Positions 1-8,188 of a stretch of DNA of 64,000 nucleotides are shown here, piece after piece (the stretch's first letter is position 1; each line of letters starts with the position of its first letter). The DNA is from Candidatus Phyllobacterium onerii (GTDB taxonomy: Bacteria; Pseudomonadota; Alphaproteobacteria; Rhizobiales; Rhizobiaceae), in assembly GCF_028331445.1 (NCBI RefSeq), contig NZ_JAQMHX010000004.1:310001-374000 (forward strand). The letters are read 5' to 3'. Below the pieces are notes generated by a model. It saw only the letters and a list, made by a program, of their open reading frames with translations, was not told where the DNA came from and searched no databases. The position numbers and the translations under genes were made by a program.

Positions 1-540
1 TTCCTCGGCCTTGTGCGTTACAGAACGATGACCTTGAAGAGCCTTGCCAAGGCGAGTTTCGATACGATCGAAACAACCGCTTCGGTATTGTTCATCGTAA
101 CGGCGGCCTCGGTCTTCGCATGGCTTTTGACCGTCAGCCAGGCAGCCCAGCTCCTGTCGACGGCTATCCTGTCGATCACCGAGAATAAATGGGTGTTTCT
201 GATCCTGGTAAACTTGCTGATGCTGTTCGTCGGCTGCTTCCTCGATACGATTGCGGCCATCACCATCCTCGTGCCGATCCTGTTGCCGCTCGTACTCAAA
301 TTCGGCATCGATCCGGTGCATTTCGGCTTGATCATGACGCTGAACCTGATGATTGGCCTGCTGCATCCGCCGCTAGGCATGGTATTGTTCGTCTTGTCGC
401 GTGTTGCGAAGCTCTCGGTCGAGCGCACCACAATGGCAATCTTGCCCTGGCTCGTTCCACTGTTCATCGCACTGATTGCGATCACATTCATTCCGGCCAT
501 CACCCTCTGGCTGCCAACACAACTGGGTCTGATCAAATGA
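1..540 (+). CDS. TRAP transporter large permease (DctM-like), C-terminal part
   Basis: The gene enters from the left edge and is open in frame from base 1, giving 179 residues up to the TGA at 538-540. The visible part is very hydrophobic, with about five membrane segments, and includes the stretch GCFLDTIAAITILVPILLP and the motif NLMIGLLHPPLGMVLFV, both typical of the C-terminal half of DctM/SiaM-type large permeases. These proteins use an ion gradient and a periplasmic binding protein to import sugar acids or other carboxylates. The stop overlaps the start of the next gene (an L-idonate dehydrogenase-like enzyme), so the likely cargo is a sugar acid; that is inference. The start and the small permease lie outside the window. 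Confidence 0.9.
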   Translation, partial: FLGLVRYRTMTLKSLAKASFDTIETTASVLFIVTAASVFAWLLTVSQAAQLLSTAILSITENKWVFLILVNLLMLFVGCFLDTIAAITILVPILLPLVLKFGIDPVHFGLIMTLNLMIGLLHPPLGMVLFVLSRVAKLSVERTTMAILPWLVPLFIALIAITFIPAITLWLPTQLGLIK

Positions 541-1583
541 GTACCACGGGCATTGCTGCAACTCTCTTCGGCGCCGAAGATCTTCGTGTCGTCGATATCG
601 AACTCGGAGACCTCGCACCGAACATGGTGCGGGTCCGCTTCGGGGCTGCCGGCATATGCGGCTCCGACATGCATTATTTCCGCCATGCGAGAACAGGCGA
701 TTTCGTCGTTACCTCGCCGCTTATACTTGGCCACGAGGTGGCGGGTGAGGTCGTCGAGATCGGGAGCAACGTGACCGGACTGGCGGTTGGTGAGCGGGTT
801 GCGGTCAATCCGTCGCGCTGGTGCGAACACTGTGCCTATTGCCATGAAGGTCGGGCAAACCTTTGCGAGAACATCTACTTCATGGGCTCGGCTTCGAAAA
901 CGCCGCACATGCAGGGAGGGTTTGCCAGCCTGTTCGATGCGACCGCATCGCAATGCGTCAAGGTGCCAGCGGACTTGCCTTATCAGGCAGCGGCGCTCGC
1001 CGAACCACTGGCGGTCTGCCTGCACGCGGTACGCCGCGCCGGCCACGTCAAAGGAACTTCAACCATCATTTTCGGTTCGGGCCCGATCGGCCTCTTGACC
1101 ATGCTGGCACTGAAACATGCGGGTGCAGGCTCGGTTGCCATGGTCGACGTTGCCGCCGCACCCTTGAAATTCGCACAAGAGCTCGGCGCTGACCAGACGA
1201 TAGACCTGTCGCAAGGCGAGGAACAGCTGGCGGCGTTTGCAGCCGCCACGCCCTACGATATCGCCTTCGAAATTTCGGGAACGGCGGCGGGACTGGCCTC
1301 GGCCATTCGCACGGTCAGGCGGGGCGGAACGGTGGTTCAGGTCGGTAATCTTTCCGGTGGGTCTATCCCCGTACCTGCCAATGCGGTGATGTCTAAGGAG
1401 CTCGATCTGATCGGGACATTCCGTTTTGGCGAGGAGTTTTTCGAAGCGGTCGAGTTGATCGTAGAGGGCAAGATCGATGTGCTCCGGCTGGTGACTAGCG
1501 AGTTCAAACTCGCCGACGCGCCTGAGGCGTTTCGTGTGGCTTTGGACCGCTCGCGCAGCGTCAAGGTGGTGCTCACAGCGTAG
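537..1583 (+). CDS. L-idonate 5-dehydrogenase-like zinc alcohol dehydrogenase
   Basis: A 348-residue medium-chain Zn-dependent dehydrogenase. The ATG at 537 overlaps the TRAP permease stop (ATGA), which fits translational coupling and is preferred to the longer upstream extension of the frame. Catalytic zinc ligands are seen at C41 and H66-E67 (GHEVAGE); the four structural-zinc cysteines are C96, C99, C102 and C110; the nucleotide-binding motif GSGPIG is at about 180-185. The length and the sequence around GICGSDMHYF match the L-idonate/sorbitol dehydrogenase branch. It probably oxidises a polyol or sugar acid brought in by the neighbouring TRAP system. Exact substrate is not provable here; sorbitol or another aldonate is possible. 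Confidence 0.85.
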   Translation: MSTTGIAATLFGAEDLRVVDIELGDLAPNMVRVRFGAAGICGSDMHYFRHARTGDFVVTSPLILGHEVAGEVVEIGSNVTGLAVGERVAVNPSRWCEHCAYCHEGRANLCENIYFMGSASKTPHMQGGFASLFDATASQCVKVPADLPYQAAALAEPLAVCLHAVRRAGHVKGTSTIIFGSGPIGLLTMLALKHAGAGSVAMVDVAAAPLKFAQELGADQTIDLSQGEEQLAAFAAATPYDIAFEISGTAAGLASAIRTVRRGGTVVQVGNLSGGSIPVPANAVMSKELDLIGTFRFGEEFFEAVELIVEGKIDVLRLVTSEFKLADAPEAFRVALDRSRSVKVVLTA

Positions 1584-1646
1584 CACGCGACAATTTGGTG
1601 TGGGAGACTACGCTTGGCGCACGGGGTCAAATCGGCTAACAAGCGC

Positions 1647-1676
1647 GCTTAGAGCCTTTCATGAAAGGCTCTAAGC
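1647..1676. terminator. 30-bp perfect palindrome, probable terminator or repeat element
   Basis: Bases 1647-1661 are the exact reverse complement of 1662-1676, with the core AGAGCCTTTCATGAAAGGCT. It lies 63 bases after the dehydrogenase stop and about 85 bases before the next gene. A transcript would fold into a long hairpin, but no clear T-run follows, so termination is inferred. Short palindromes with TAGAGC arms are, from memory, common between genes in Rhizobiales. Confidence 0.5.
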
Positions 1677-1759
1677 CGAATTGTTAACCTCTCCTGCGCT
1701 AGACATCTGCTCTTTCGCATAAGCATTATGTTCGGAATATAAACGTGCTGCGAGTTCAT

Positions 1760-2620
1760 ATGTCGTTCTATTCATTTTCGAAAGTCGTGGTGTTGATAGG
1801 GGTGATTCTTGGCACGGCCAGCGGTTGTACGACTGCTGCAACGCTGAGTACCGTCACCCCGACGACGGTTGCACCGGTTTCGGAAAAATCCGCCTCAATC
1901 GTGGTCGATGGCAGCACGGGCGCGGTTCTTTATCAGGCAAGCGCCGATCTACCGCGGGTGCCTGCCTCGCTGACCAAGATGATGACGCTCTACCTTACTT
2001 TCGAGGCACTGAAATCCGGCCGGATCACCAAGACGACTCTCCTGCCGGTCTCCGCTCACGCTGCATCGCAGGCGCCAAGCAAACTCGGTTTGAAGCCGGG
2101 CCAGACGATCGACGTCGATACCGCAATCAAGGCGATCGTCGTCAAATCCGCCAATGATGTCGCCGTGGTTCTAGCCGAATATCTCGGCGGCACGGAAGAC
2201 CAGTTCGCAGCCCAGATGACGGCGAAAGCACGTCAACTCGGCATGCGGGGCACCAACTTCCACAACGCTTCCGGTCTGCCCGACCCGCAGCAGATCACGA
2301 CGGCGCGTGACATGGCGCTGCTTGGTATGTCACTGCGCAGGCACTACCCTGGGCAATACTATTATTTCGTCACCCAGGATTTCGTCTACAATGGCAAATT
2401 GATCCGCGGGCATAACCGGGTTCTGGCGCAATTGAACGGCGCAGATGGCATCAAGACCGGTTATGTGCGGGCTTCCGGCTTCAACATCGTCACGTCGATC
2501 AGCGACAATGGCCGGCAACTTGTAGCAGTCGTCATGGGCGGCGAGACAGCACGAAGCCGCGACGCACAGGTTGTAAGTCTGGTCAACGCCTACCTACCAC
2601 AGGTTGCCTCACGGTTCTGA
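1760..2620 (+). CDS. D-alanyl-D-alanine carboxypeptidase family protein (peptidase S11), putative lipoprotein
   Basis: Encodes 286 residues from the ATG at 1760; a GTG five codons upstream is possible but would lengthen the charged N-terminus. The N-terminal hydrophobic segment ends in ASGC (Cys about 23), a plausible lipobox. The three penicillin-binding motifs are present: SLTK (nucleophile Ser about 70), SAN (about 130) and KTG (about 232). The family trims the terminal D-Ala from peptidoglycan stem peptides in the periplasm. The protein stops soon after the KTG region, so it lacks the C-terminal domain of PBP5-type enzymes. A beta-lactamase-like or endopeptidase role cannot be excluded. 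It is flanked by unrelated genes and seems monocistronic. Confidence 0.85.
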   Translation: MSFYSFSKVVVLIGVILGTASGCTTAATLSTVTPTTVAPVSEKSASIVVDGSTGAVLYQASADLPRVPASLTKMMTLYLTFEALKSGRITKTTLLPVSAHAASQAPSKLGLKPGQTIDVDTAIKAIVVKSANDVAVVLAEYLGGTEDQFAAQMTAKARQLGMRGTNFHNASGLPDPQQITTARDMALLGMSLRRHYPGQYYYFVTQDFVYNGKLIRGHNRVLAQLNGADGIKTGYVRASGFNIVTSISDNGRQLVAVVMGGETARSRDAQVVSLVNAYLPQVASRF

Positions 2621-2793
2621 GGGACATGATGCGATTTTCCGCGACCGCGTAGGTTCACGGACTTGCAGCAACTTCCACAAGTTATCGCGCGTTAAAATCC
2701 AAGACTTGAAATTTACCCCGCAAACATTGCATGGTGCGTGATGACAGCGACTCATTATTGATCCTAAAGATCGAGAGGAGAACGATCGGGCCG

Positions 2794-3377
2794 ATGCGAT
2801 CCCGTTTCCTGAACCTGCGCAGCAAAGCAATCGCCTGGTTGACGGCGGGTATCGGCTCATTTGCAGCACTGGCCACTGCATTTGCGCTCGGGGCATTCGA
2901 GGCAGCGGACAAGCAAGAGCTCCCGCAAATCACCGCCGGCCAGTCGATCGATGCGGGCAAATGGCTGATCAAACCCTTGAAAGCTTGGGTGACCGACCAG
3001 AAAATCTTCAGTGTGACCCGAAGGAAGGGCAGAAGGCCGTCGTTTTCGCAGTCGAATTGATGAACCGCACGACCCAGTCCGACAGCGGCTATGCCAATAC
3101 ATTTCATCTGCTCGGGAAATTGCAAGCAATCACCGAGCAGCCGCTTGCCTATCTCGATCGAGATGGGTCGTCGTTGCCCGATCTGCAACCCGAAATGCCC
3201 GAAAAGATTACTTATGTCTGGGTGGTACCATCCGATGCTGTCCCGACCGGCACGATTGAACTTGGCATCGAGGCATGGAAGTTCAAGCTGCGCAACAATC
3301 TGACTGGCACTCCGGGCTGGTGGAGCAAGGCTCCGGCAGGCACCGTAAGTCTGCCACTTTCTCAGAGTGAGGGCTAA
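2794..3377 (+). pseudogene. Frameshifted gene for a small single-pass envelope protein
   Basis: Two overlapping frames make one coherent protein of about 194 residues if one base is restored. The first frame (from the ATG at 2794, with GAGAGGAG upstream) reads an N-terminal membrane anchor and IDAGKWLIKPLKAWVTDQ, then stops at 3060. The second frame continues with PKEGQKAVVFAVELMNRT and runs to the TAA at 3375-3377. The switch is at the C-tract 3017-3019, where one extra C would keep the frame. The 584-base length is one short of a multiple of three. The next gene starts one base after the stop, as expected for an intact operon gene. This is either a true loss-of-function mutation or a sequencing error. 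The periplasmic part looks beta-rich. I do not recognise the family. Confidence 0.6.
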
Positions 3378-3378
3378 A

Positions 3379-3960
3379 ATGCGCCGGCTCGCCAATATTC
3401 TCGTCTTGATCGTTGCCGTCGGCGTGCTTTACGGCATGCACCAGACCAAGCCACGCTTCGGTGAGCTGACGGCTCCTATTCCCGTCTATGGCGAGATGCA
3501 CGATAAGGTTCACACCCGCGAGTTCGATGTAACGCTCGATCAGGTCATTTTCGCGCGCCAACTGGACTTCACCCAGTATGGCGAGAAGAAAACGCTGACG
3601 ACTTCGGGTCTTTGGGTAATTGTCACCGCAAACCTTGCGGCGACGACAAACAGTACGAGTGTTGCCGCGGCAACCTGGCTCGGGCCGACAGGTCTGAAGT
3701 TCACAACGTCCGGCCGGATCGGCTGGGCGCCGGGAATGCCGCCGCACCTGCTTGCTCCGGGATTGCCCAAGAAGGTTCGATTCATCTTTGAGACAATGCC
3801 CGACCAGGTGAACGGGGCAACGCTGGTTCTCTCGGGCAAGGTAGAGCCGGCATTGGATTCCGAGGCGCGCATTTCAATCGATGACATCAAGACGTTCAAT
3901 GACGGGCAGCCTCTGGTCGTCGACAGTTACGACCCGTTGCGTCCGCTGACAGGGACATGA
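3379..3960 (+). CDS. Unrecognised single-pass envelope protein
   Basis: A 193-residue protein with an N-terminal membrane anchor (LANILVLIVAVGVLYGM) and a soluble part of alternating hydrophobic and polar residues that looks beta-rich, for example FDVTLDQVIFARQLDF and SGLWVIVTANLAA. The ATG at 3379 is one base past the preceding stop; a GTG at 3367 would overlap the upstream gene. This gene, the frameshifted one before it and the one after it share the layout of a short cytoplasmic tail, one membrane helix and an extracytoplasmic domain, which suggests paralogues or partners in one complex. A DUF4352-like immunoglobulin-type fold is a guess. No function is assigned. Confidence 0.75.
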   Translation: MRRLANILVLIVAVGVLYGMHQTKPRFGELTAPIPVYGEMHDKVHTREFDVTLDQVIFARQLDFTQYGEKKTLTTSGLWVIVTANLAATTNSTSVAAATWLGPTGLKFTTSGRIGWAPGMPPHLLAPGLPKKVRFIFETMPDQVNGATLVLSGKVEPALDSEARISIDDIKTFNDGQPLVVDSYDPLRPLTGT

Positions 3961-3961
3961 A

Positions 3962-4531
3962 ATGTCGGTCTTGATCGAGGACAAGCAAAACGCTTTGGAG
4001 CGGAGATGGCGCAAGCGCAGCCTGTGGGCCTTGCTATTCCTCGTTCCGATTTCACTGTTATCTGTCTCGTACAGAGACATCAATGAACTCGTCCGGTATC
4101 GCGATATGCTGCCGGTTGATGTCGCTGCAGGAGAGACCAAACACTATGGCGGCAGCGACTGGCAGTTTCAGGGATTGCGCAAGGTGGAAGGCATAAGACC
4201 CGGCCGGCTTCCCGCGGGTTCAGCGCCAATCATCGCGCGTTTTGTAGTCGAGATCGGTGATCCCGACCTTCAAAATCTCTGGCTTATGTGTGCTATCAAG
4301 CTGACCGATCCTACGGGACGCACCTGGTACCCCTCCAGCGTGCCGGGAATACCTTCGCCGCAACCGGGCATCGAGACCTGCAGTTCCACAGTATTTTCCG
4401 GCGCGCAAAAGGGGGAGCGGAGAGTGATCGAGGAGAACTATCTCGTTCCAGCGGATGTCGCAGACGAACTTGTCGCGACTTTAGGGATGCACAGCGAGCG
4501 CCCGTTCTATCTCAGATTTGCTAAGCCGTAG
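3962..4531 (+). CDS. Unrecognised single-pass envelope protein
   Basis: A 189-residue protein that starts one base after the preceding stop, so it is almost certainly in the same transcript. It has a charged N-terminus (LERRWRKRSL), one membrane helix (LWALLFLVPISLLSV) and a periplasmic domain with two cysteines (in LMCAIKL and ETCSSTVF) that could form a disulfide. Motifs such as DPTGRTWYPSSVPG resemble an extracellular beta-sandwich rather than an enzyme active site. The 3' end overlaps that of the convergent membrane-protein gene by 11 bases. The family is not recognised. Role in the cell envelope is inferred from topology only. Confidence 0.75.
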   Translation: MSVLIEDKQNALERRWRKRSLWALLFLVPISLLSVSYRDINELVRYRDMLPVDVAAGETKHYGGSDWQFQGLRKVEGIRPGRLPAGSAPIIARFVVEIGDPDLQNLWLMCAIKLTDPTGRTWYPSSVPGIPSPQPGIETCSSTVFSGAQKGERRVIEENYLVPADVADELVATLGMHSERPFYLRFAKP

Positions 4532-5783
4532 TTTTCCGGGTCATCGAAAACGCAGTTTCTAGGACTGCAGCAAGGAAGCAAATGCGCAGGGGCTCTACGA
4601 GAATTCCGGTCGATGAATCCTGTAGCGGACTGCCAAACAGGAAGCTTATTCCATTCGCCAGGACCTCCCACACGGCAATGGAGTGCGGGCCTATCAGGTG
4701 TGCCGTACCGAGCCAGAGCCAAGCCGCCGCCCATTCGATAAAGCGATAGCCGAGGATCAAGGTGATGATCAGCAGCAGCCCGGAATTCAGCGTGAGCCTC
4801 ACACCATTGGCAATGGGCAAATATCTTGAGCGATAACCGCTGATGAAATGCTCGATGAAGTCGCGCAGGAATTTCGGAATGGCCTGATACCGCTCGCCAA
4901 AGCGTTCGACGCGATGGTGGATGCGCATGAGTTCTTTTTGGTCGCGGACGTCATAGCCGTAGACAAGTGCGACCATGACCAGCCAGATCACCGGCAGGAG
5001 TGCGTGGAAGAACAGGTTGACCGCTACCGCACTGAAGTTCTCCGGAACCTGCTCGACCGGTACCAGGGCCGCGGCAAAGGCCGATGAAACCGGCTGGGCG
5101 AGTGCCGCGAAGAATTGTTCGAACCACGACCACAGCCGGCCTTCGACCAGCGCCTGCAACCAGTCATCCTTCCAGCGGCTGATGATATAAAGACCGATGA
5201 ATATCCAGTTGGTCTCGCAAACGACCATGATAATGTCCCAGACCGAGCGCTTGGTGCGTTCCTTCATGGCCTTTGCGAAACTGCGCACGATCCACGAAAT
5301 GGCAACCGACAGAAGGATCCATTTCGAATCGAGAACATCGAGCACGCTGCCGCCACCACCTTCGAATGGCCGCAACTCAAGTGCGAGGCGCGAATATTGG
5401 CGCACCGTGTCGCCAAGAAAACCCCAGGCTGCGTAGTAGGCAAAGAACGGAAGCAATGCGACGGCAATGATCGTGGTGAGGCGAGACAGGCCGAATTCGC
5501 GTCTGTCCGCGTGTTCATCCGCCTGGGTTTGTGCGGCGTTGACGGAGGGCAAACCCGGCCGCACGATCTGGATCATGGAAACCGTCGTGACGAGTTGGGT
5601 AAGCGCAACGAGGGTCAACAGTCCAAGACCGGCATAGTGGTTGATATAGGCGGCTTTGACCGCTACCCACATCAACAGATCCGATACGGTGAGCCCTAGC
5701 AGGACAACAGCAATGAGCTGTGGCCAGAAGCGCAACCAGAGCCTGAATGTCAGCTTGATGGGCAATGCCACTTCGGCCAGCAT
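4521..5783 (-). CDS. Unrecognised polytopic inner-membrane protein
   Basis: A 420-residue hydrophobic protein with about seven predicted membrane helices, roughly at residues 22-42, 49-72, 103-123, 153-170, 185-208, 258-285 and 345-375. A basic amphipathic stretch (about 300-325, with HHRVERFGERYQAIPKF) lies between the last two. No transporter signature or catalytic motif was recognised. It converges on, and overlaps by 11 bases, the three-gene set of small single-pass proteins. The tight packing suggests a shared function, perhaps an envelope assembly, but this is inference. It is read from an ATG at 5783. Confidence 0.75.
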   Translation of the reverse strand: MLAEVALPIKLTFRLWLRFWPQLIAVVLLGLTVSDLLMWVAVKAAYINHYAGLGLLTLVALTQLVTTVSMIQIVRPGLPSVNAAQTQADEHADRREFGLSRLTTIIAVALLPFFAYYAAWGFLGDTVRQYSRLALELRPFEGGGGSVLDVLDSKWILLSVAISWIVRSFAKAMKERTKRSVWDIIMVVCETNWIFIGLYIISRWKDDWLQALVEGRLWSWFEQFFAALAQPVSSAFAAALVPVEQVPENFSAVAVNLFFHALLPVIWLVMVALVYGYDVRDQKELMRIHHRVERFGERYQAIPKFLRDFIEHFISGYRSRYLPIANGVRLTLNSGLLLIITLILGYRFIEWAAAWLWLGTAHLIGPHSIAVWEVLANGISFLFGSPLQDSSTGILVEPLRICFLAAVLETAFSMTRKTTA

Positions 5784-5858
5784 GGAAAACCTTTCGCGAA
5801 TCTCATGCCGACCTTAGCAAATTATCCTGTCCTGTCACCCCGCCCCACCATTTTCCCT

Positions 5859-7043
5859 TTAGCAGATGGCGAGAGCTTCGGTCGTCGCACGGCGGTCGAG
5901 CATCTGGCTCCAGAGGGTCAGACCGAGCGCTCCGACCACCAGAAGCGAACCGACCCAGGGTGTTGCGCCGAGACCGAGGGGCGAGGCGACGATCAGACCA
6001 CCGAGGAATGCACCTCCGGCAATGCCGAGATTGAAGGCGGCGATGTTCAGTGCCGAAGCGACGTCTACCGTTTCAGGTGTGTGAATCTTGGCAAGCTGCA
6101 CGACATAGAGCTGGAGGCCGGGGACGTTGGAGAAGGAGAGCGCACCGAGTGCGGCAAGCGTCACCAATGACCATATGGGCGAGACGGCCGTGAAAGTGAA
6201 AATCGCCAGCACTGCCGCTTGCAGCGTGAACATGACCGCAAGGGCACCGACCGGATTACCATCGGCGACGCGTCCGCCAACCATGTTGCCCACCGCAATC
6301 GAAAGACCGTAGAGGACGAGTATCAGGCTGACGGTCGAGCCGGCATAGCCTGTGATTTCCTGCAGAACTGGCGCTAGGAACGTGAACATGACGAAGGTGC
6401 CACCATAGCCGAGCGCAGTCATGGCAAAGGCGAGAAGCAGGCGGCCACTGGCGAGAACACGAACCTGATCGATGAGCCGCGCAGGTTCTGCTTTGGCGAT
6501 CTTTGACGGTAAAAGGAATGCGATGGCGAGCAAGGCAATGACACCAAGTCCGGACACGGCCCAGAATGTTGCGCGCCAGCCGAGCTGCTGGCCTATGAAG
6601 GTGCCGAGCGGTACGCCGGTAACGATGGCGACGGTCAAGCCCAGGAACATCATGGCGATGGCGGACGCGCGGCGGTTTGGCGCCACGAGATCGGCGGCGA
6701 TTGTGGCACCGACAGAGAAGAATACGCCATGGGCAAAAGCGCTTATCACGCGGGCGACGAGCAATAGTTCATAGCTCGGCGAAAGCGCGGCGGCGGTATT
6801 GCCGATGATGAAAAGCCCCATCAGACCGAGCAGCAGAGGCTTGCGCTCGATACGGCCGGTAAGGGCGGTCAGAATGGGTGCGCCGAAGGTCACGCCGAGC
6901 GCGTAAACGCTGACGATAAGACCGGCGAGCGGCAGCGTAATATTGAGATCGGCGGCGACTGTGGGCAAAAGGCCAACGATGACGAATTCAGTCGTTCCGA
7001 TGGCATAGGCGCTGATAGTCAACGCCAGAAGAGCGAGAGGCAT
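5859..7043 (-). CDS. MFS transporter, DHA1 family (AraJ/YdhP-like efflux)
   Basis: A 394-residue protein with the 12-helix pattern of the major facilitator superfamily. The N-terminus (LALTISAYAIGTTEFVIVGL) and the loop 2-3 motif (TALTGRIERKPLLLG) match the DHA1 drug or sugar efflux group that includes AraJ and YdhP. AAGGAC precedes the ATG at 7043. It diverges from a LysR regulator across 143 bases, the usual layout for a regulator controlling its neighbour exporter. Substrate unknown: drugs, arabinose-like sugars or purine derivatives are exported by relatives. Confidence 0.9.
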   Translation of the reverse strand: MPLALLALTISAYAIGTTEFVIVGLLPTVAADLNITLPLAGLIVSVYALGVTFGAPILTALTGRIERKPLLLGLMGLFIIGNTAAALSPSYELLLVARVISAFAHGVFFSVGATIAADLVAPNRRASAIAMMFLGLTVAIVTGVPLGTFIGQQLGWRATFWAVSGLGVIALLAIAFLLPSKIAKAEPARLIDQVRVLASGRLLLAFAMTALGYGGTFVMFTFLAPVLQEITGYAGSTVSLILVLYGLSIAVGNMVGGRVADGNPVGALAVMFTLQAAVLAIFTFTAVSPIWSLVTLAALGALSFSNVPGLQLYVVQLAKIHTPETVDVASALNIAAFNLGIAGGAFLGGLIVASPLGLGATPWVGSLLVVGALGLTLWSQMLDRRATTEALAIC

Positions 7044-7186
7044 TGTCTTGTCCTTTGAATGGGGGCTGCTTGGGAGTCAGCCAGAGATTGACGAAAGCCG
7101 AGGGGAATATGGCGCATCGTCATTACCTTGATAATCGCTTCATACTGCTCAATACTTGTGAAACGAATTCATAGGTCGTAGCGAAC

Positions 7187-8104
7187 ATGGACAATCGAGC
7201 CGGAGAAATGGAAGTTTTCGTTCAGGCGGTCGACCTCAACAGCTTTTCTGCTGCGGGGCGACGCCTAGGCCTTACGCCATCAGCCGTCAGCAAAATCATC
7301 AGCCGTATCGAAGAGAGGCTTGGGACCCGTCTGCTCGTGCGCTCGACGCGTACGCTCAGGCTAACGCCGGAGGGTGAAATCTATCATCAGCGGGCGCTGC
7401 GCATTGTCGCGGAGATTGACGAGGCTGAACGGGCTGTAGCCTCGGGTGCATCGGCGGCGCCACGCGGATTGTTGCGCGTGAACTCTTCCGTGCCAGTCGG
7501 AATGATGTGCATTCTGCCGCTCGTTCCCAAATTCCTGCGACGCTACCCGGAGGTGGAACTCGACGTTTCGCTTAGCGACGGCGTGGTCGATCTGATCGAG
7601 GAGCGTGCCGACGTCGCCATCCGCGTTGGACCCATGCGCAGTTCGAGCCTGAAGGCGCGCAAGCTTTTCGAGAGCCGGGTGGTGGTCATCGCTTCACCAG
7701 CCTATCTCGCCGAGCACGGCACCCCGATGCATCCCCGTGACCTTGAGCGCCACAACTGTCTCAACTTCAACTTTCGGCGGATACTGAATGAGTGGCCGTT
7801 TCGCGATCCCAAAACCGGGGAGATCGATACGATCGCGGTCGCCGGCAATTTCCTCTCGAACAATGGATCGACCGCGCAGCAGATGTGCGTGGCCGGGCTT
7901 GGAATTGCCAGACTGGGCCTCTTTCATGTCAGAGTCGACATCGAGGCCGGGCGGCTGGTCGCGTTGCTTGAGGACTACAACCCGGGTGACATTGAACTCA
8001 TCCATGCGGTGTTCGTCGGTCATGAATACCTTGCGGCGCGCGTGCGGAGCTTCGTCGATTTCTTGACCGAGAATTTAGCAACGCATACGGGATCGCGTGA
8101 ATGA
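7187..8104 (+). CDS. LysR-family transcriptional regulator
   Basis: A 305-residue regulator with an N-terminal winged helix-turn-helix (about residues 5-65, including SFSAAGRRLGLTPSAVSKII) and a LysR substrate-binding domain from about residue 90. The sequence around LRVNSSVPVGMMCILPLVPKFL and the low-charge C-terminus resemble the CrgA-type LysR group. It is divergent from the MFS gene and probably regulates it and itself; this follows common LysR organisation and is not shown directly. The effector is unknown. Confidence 0.9.
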   Translation: MDNRAGEMEVFVQAVDLNSFSAAGRRLGLTPSAVSKIISRIEERLGTRLLVRSTRTLRLTPEGEIYHQRALRIVAEIDEAERAVASGASAAPRGLLRVNSSVPVGMMCILPLVPKFLRRYPEVELDVSLSDGVVDLIEERADVAIRVGPMRSSSLKARKLFESRVVVIASPAYLAEHGTPMHPRDLERHNCLNFNFRRILNEWPFRDPKTGEIDTIAVAGNFLSNNGSTAQQMCVAGLGIARLGLFHVRVDIEAGRLVALLEDYNPGDIELIHAVFVGHEYLAARVRSFVDFLTENLATHTGSRE

Positions 8105-8115
8105 CTTTCCCTTGA

Positions 8116-8139
8116 CGTTATATTCAATGAAATATAACG
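8116..8139. promoter_or_regulatory. Palindromic operator upstream of the GntR gene
   Basis: CGTTATATT at 8116-8124 is the exact reverse complement of AATATAACG at 8131-8139, separated by six bases. The arms are AT-rich in a GC-rich region and sit about 50 bases before the chosen start of the GntR gene. TTGACG (8113-8118) overlaps the left arm and could be a -35 element. An autoregulatory GntR site is the natural reading; binding is inferred. Confidence 0.6.
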
Positions 8140-8188
8140 AATAAGCAGAAGCCCGATGATCGGGCGAATGTGGAATCGAGGAAGGGCT

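Noticed and set aside
189-536. Upstream extension of the idonate dehydrogenase frame
   Set aside because: Overlaps the TRAP permease and does not resemble the family; the start at 537 fits the usual length.
18-1046. 342-codon open frame on the minus strand
   Set aside because: Antisense to the TRAP permease and dehydrogenase genes, no family features and no ribosome site; a shadow of high-GC codon bias.
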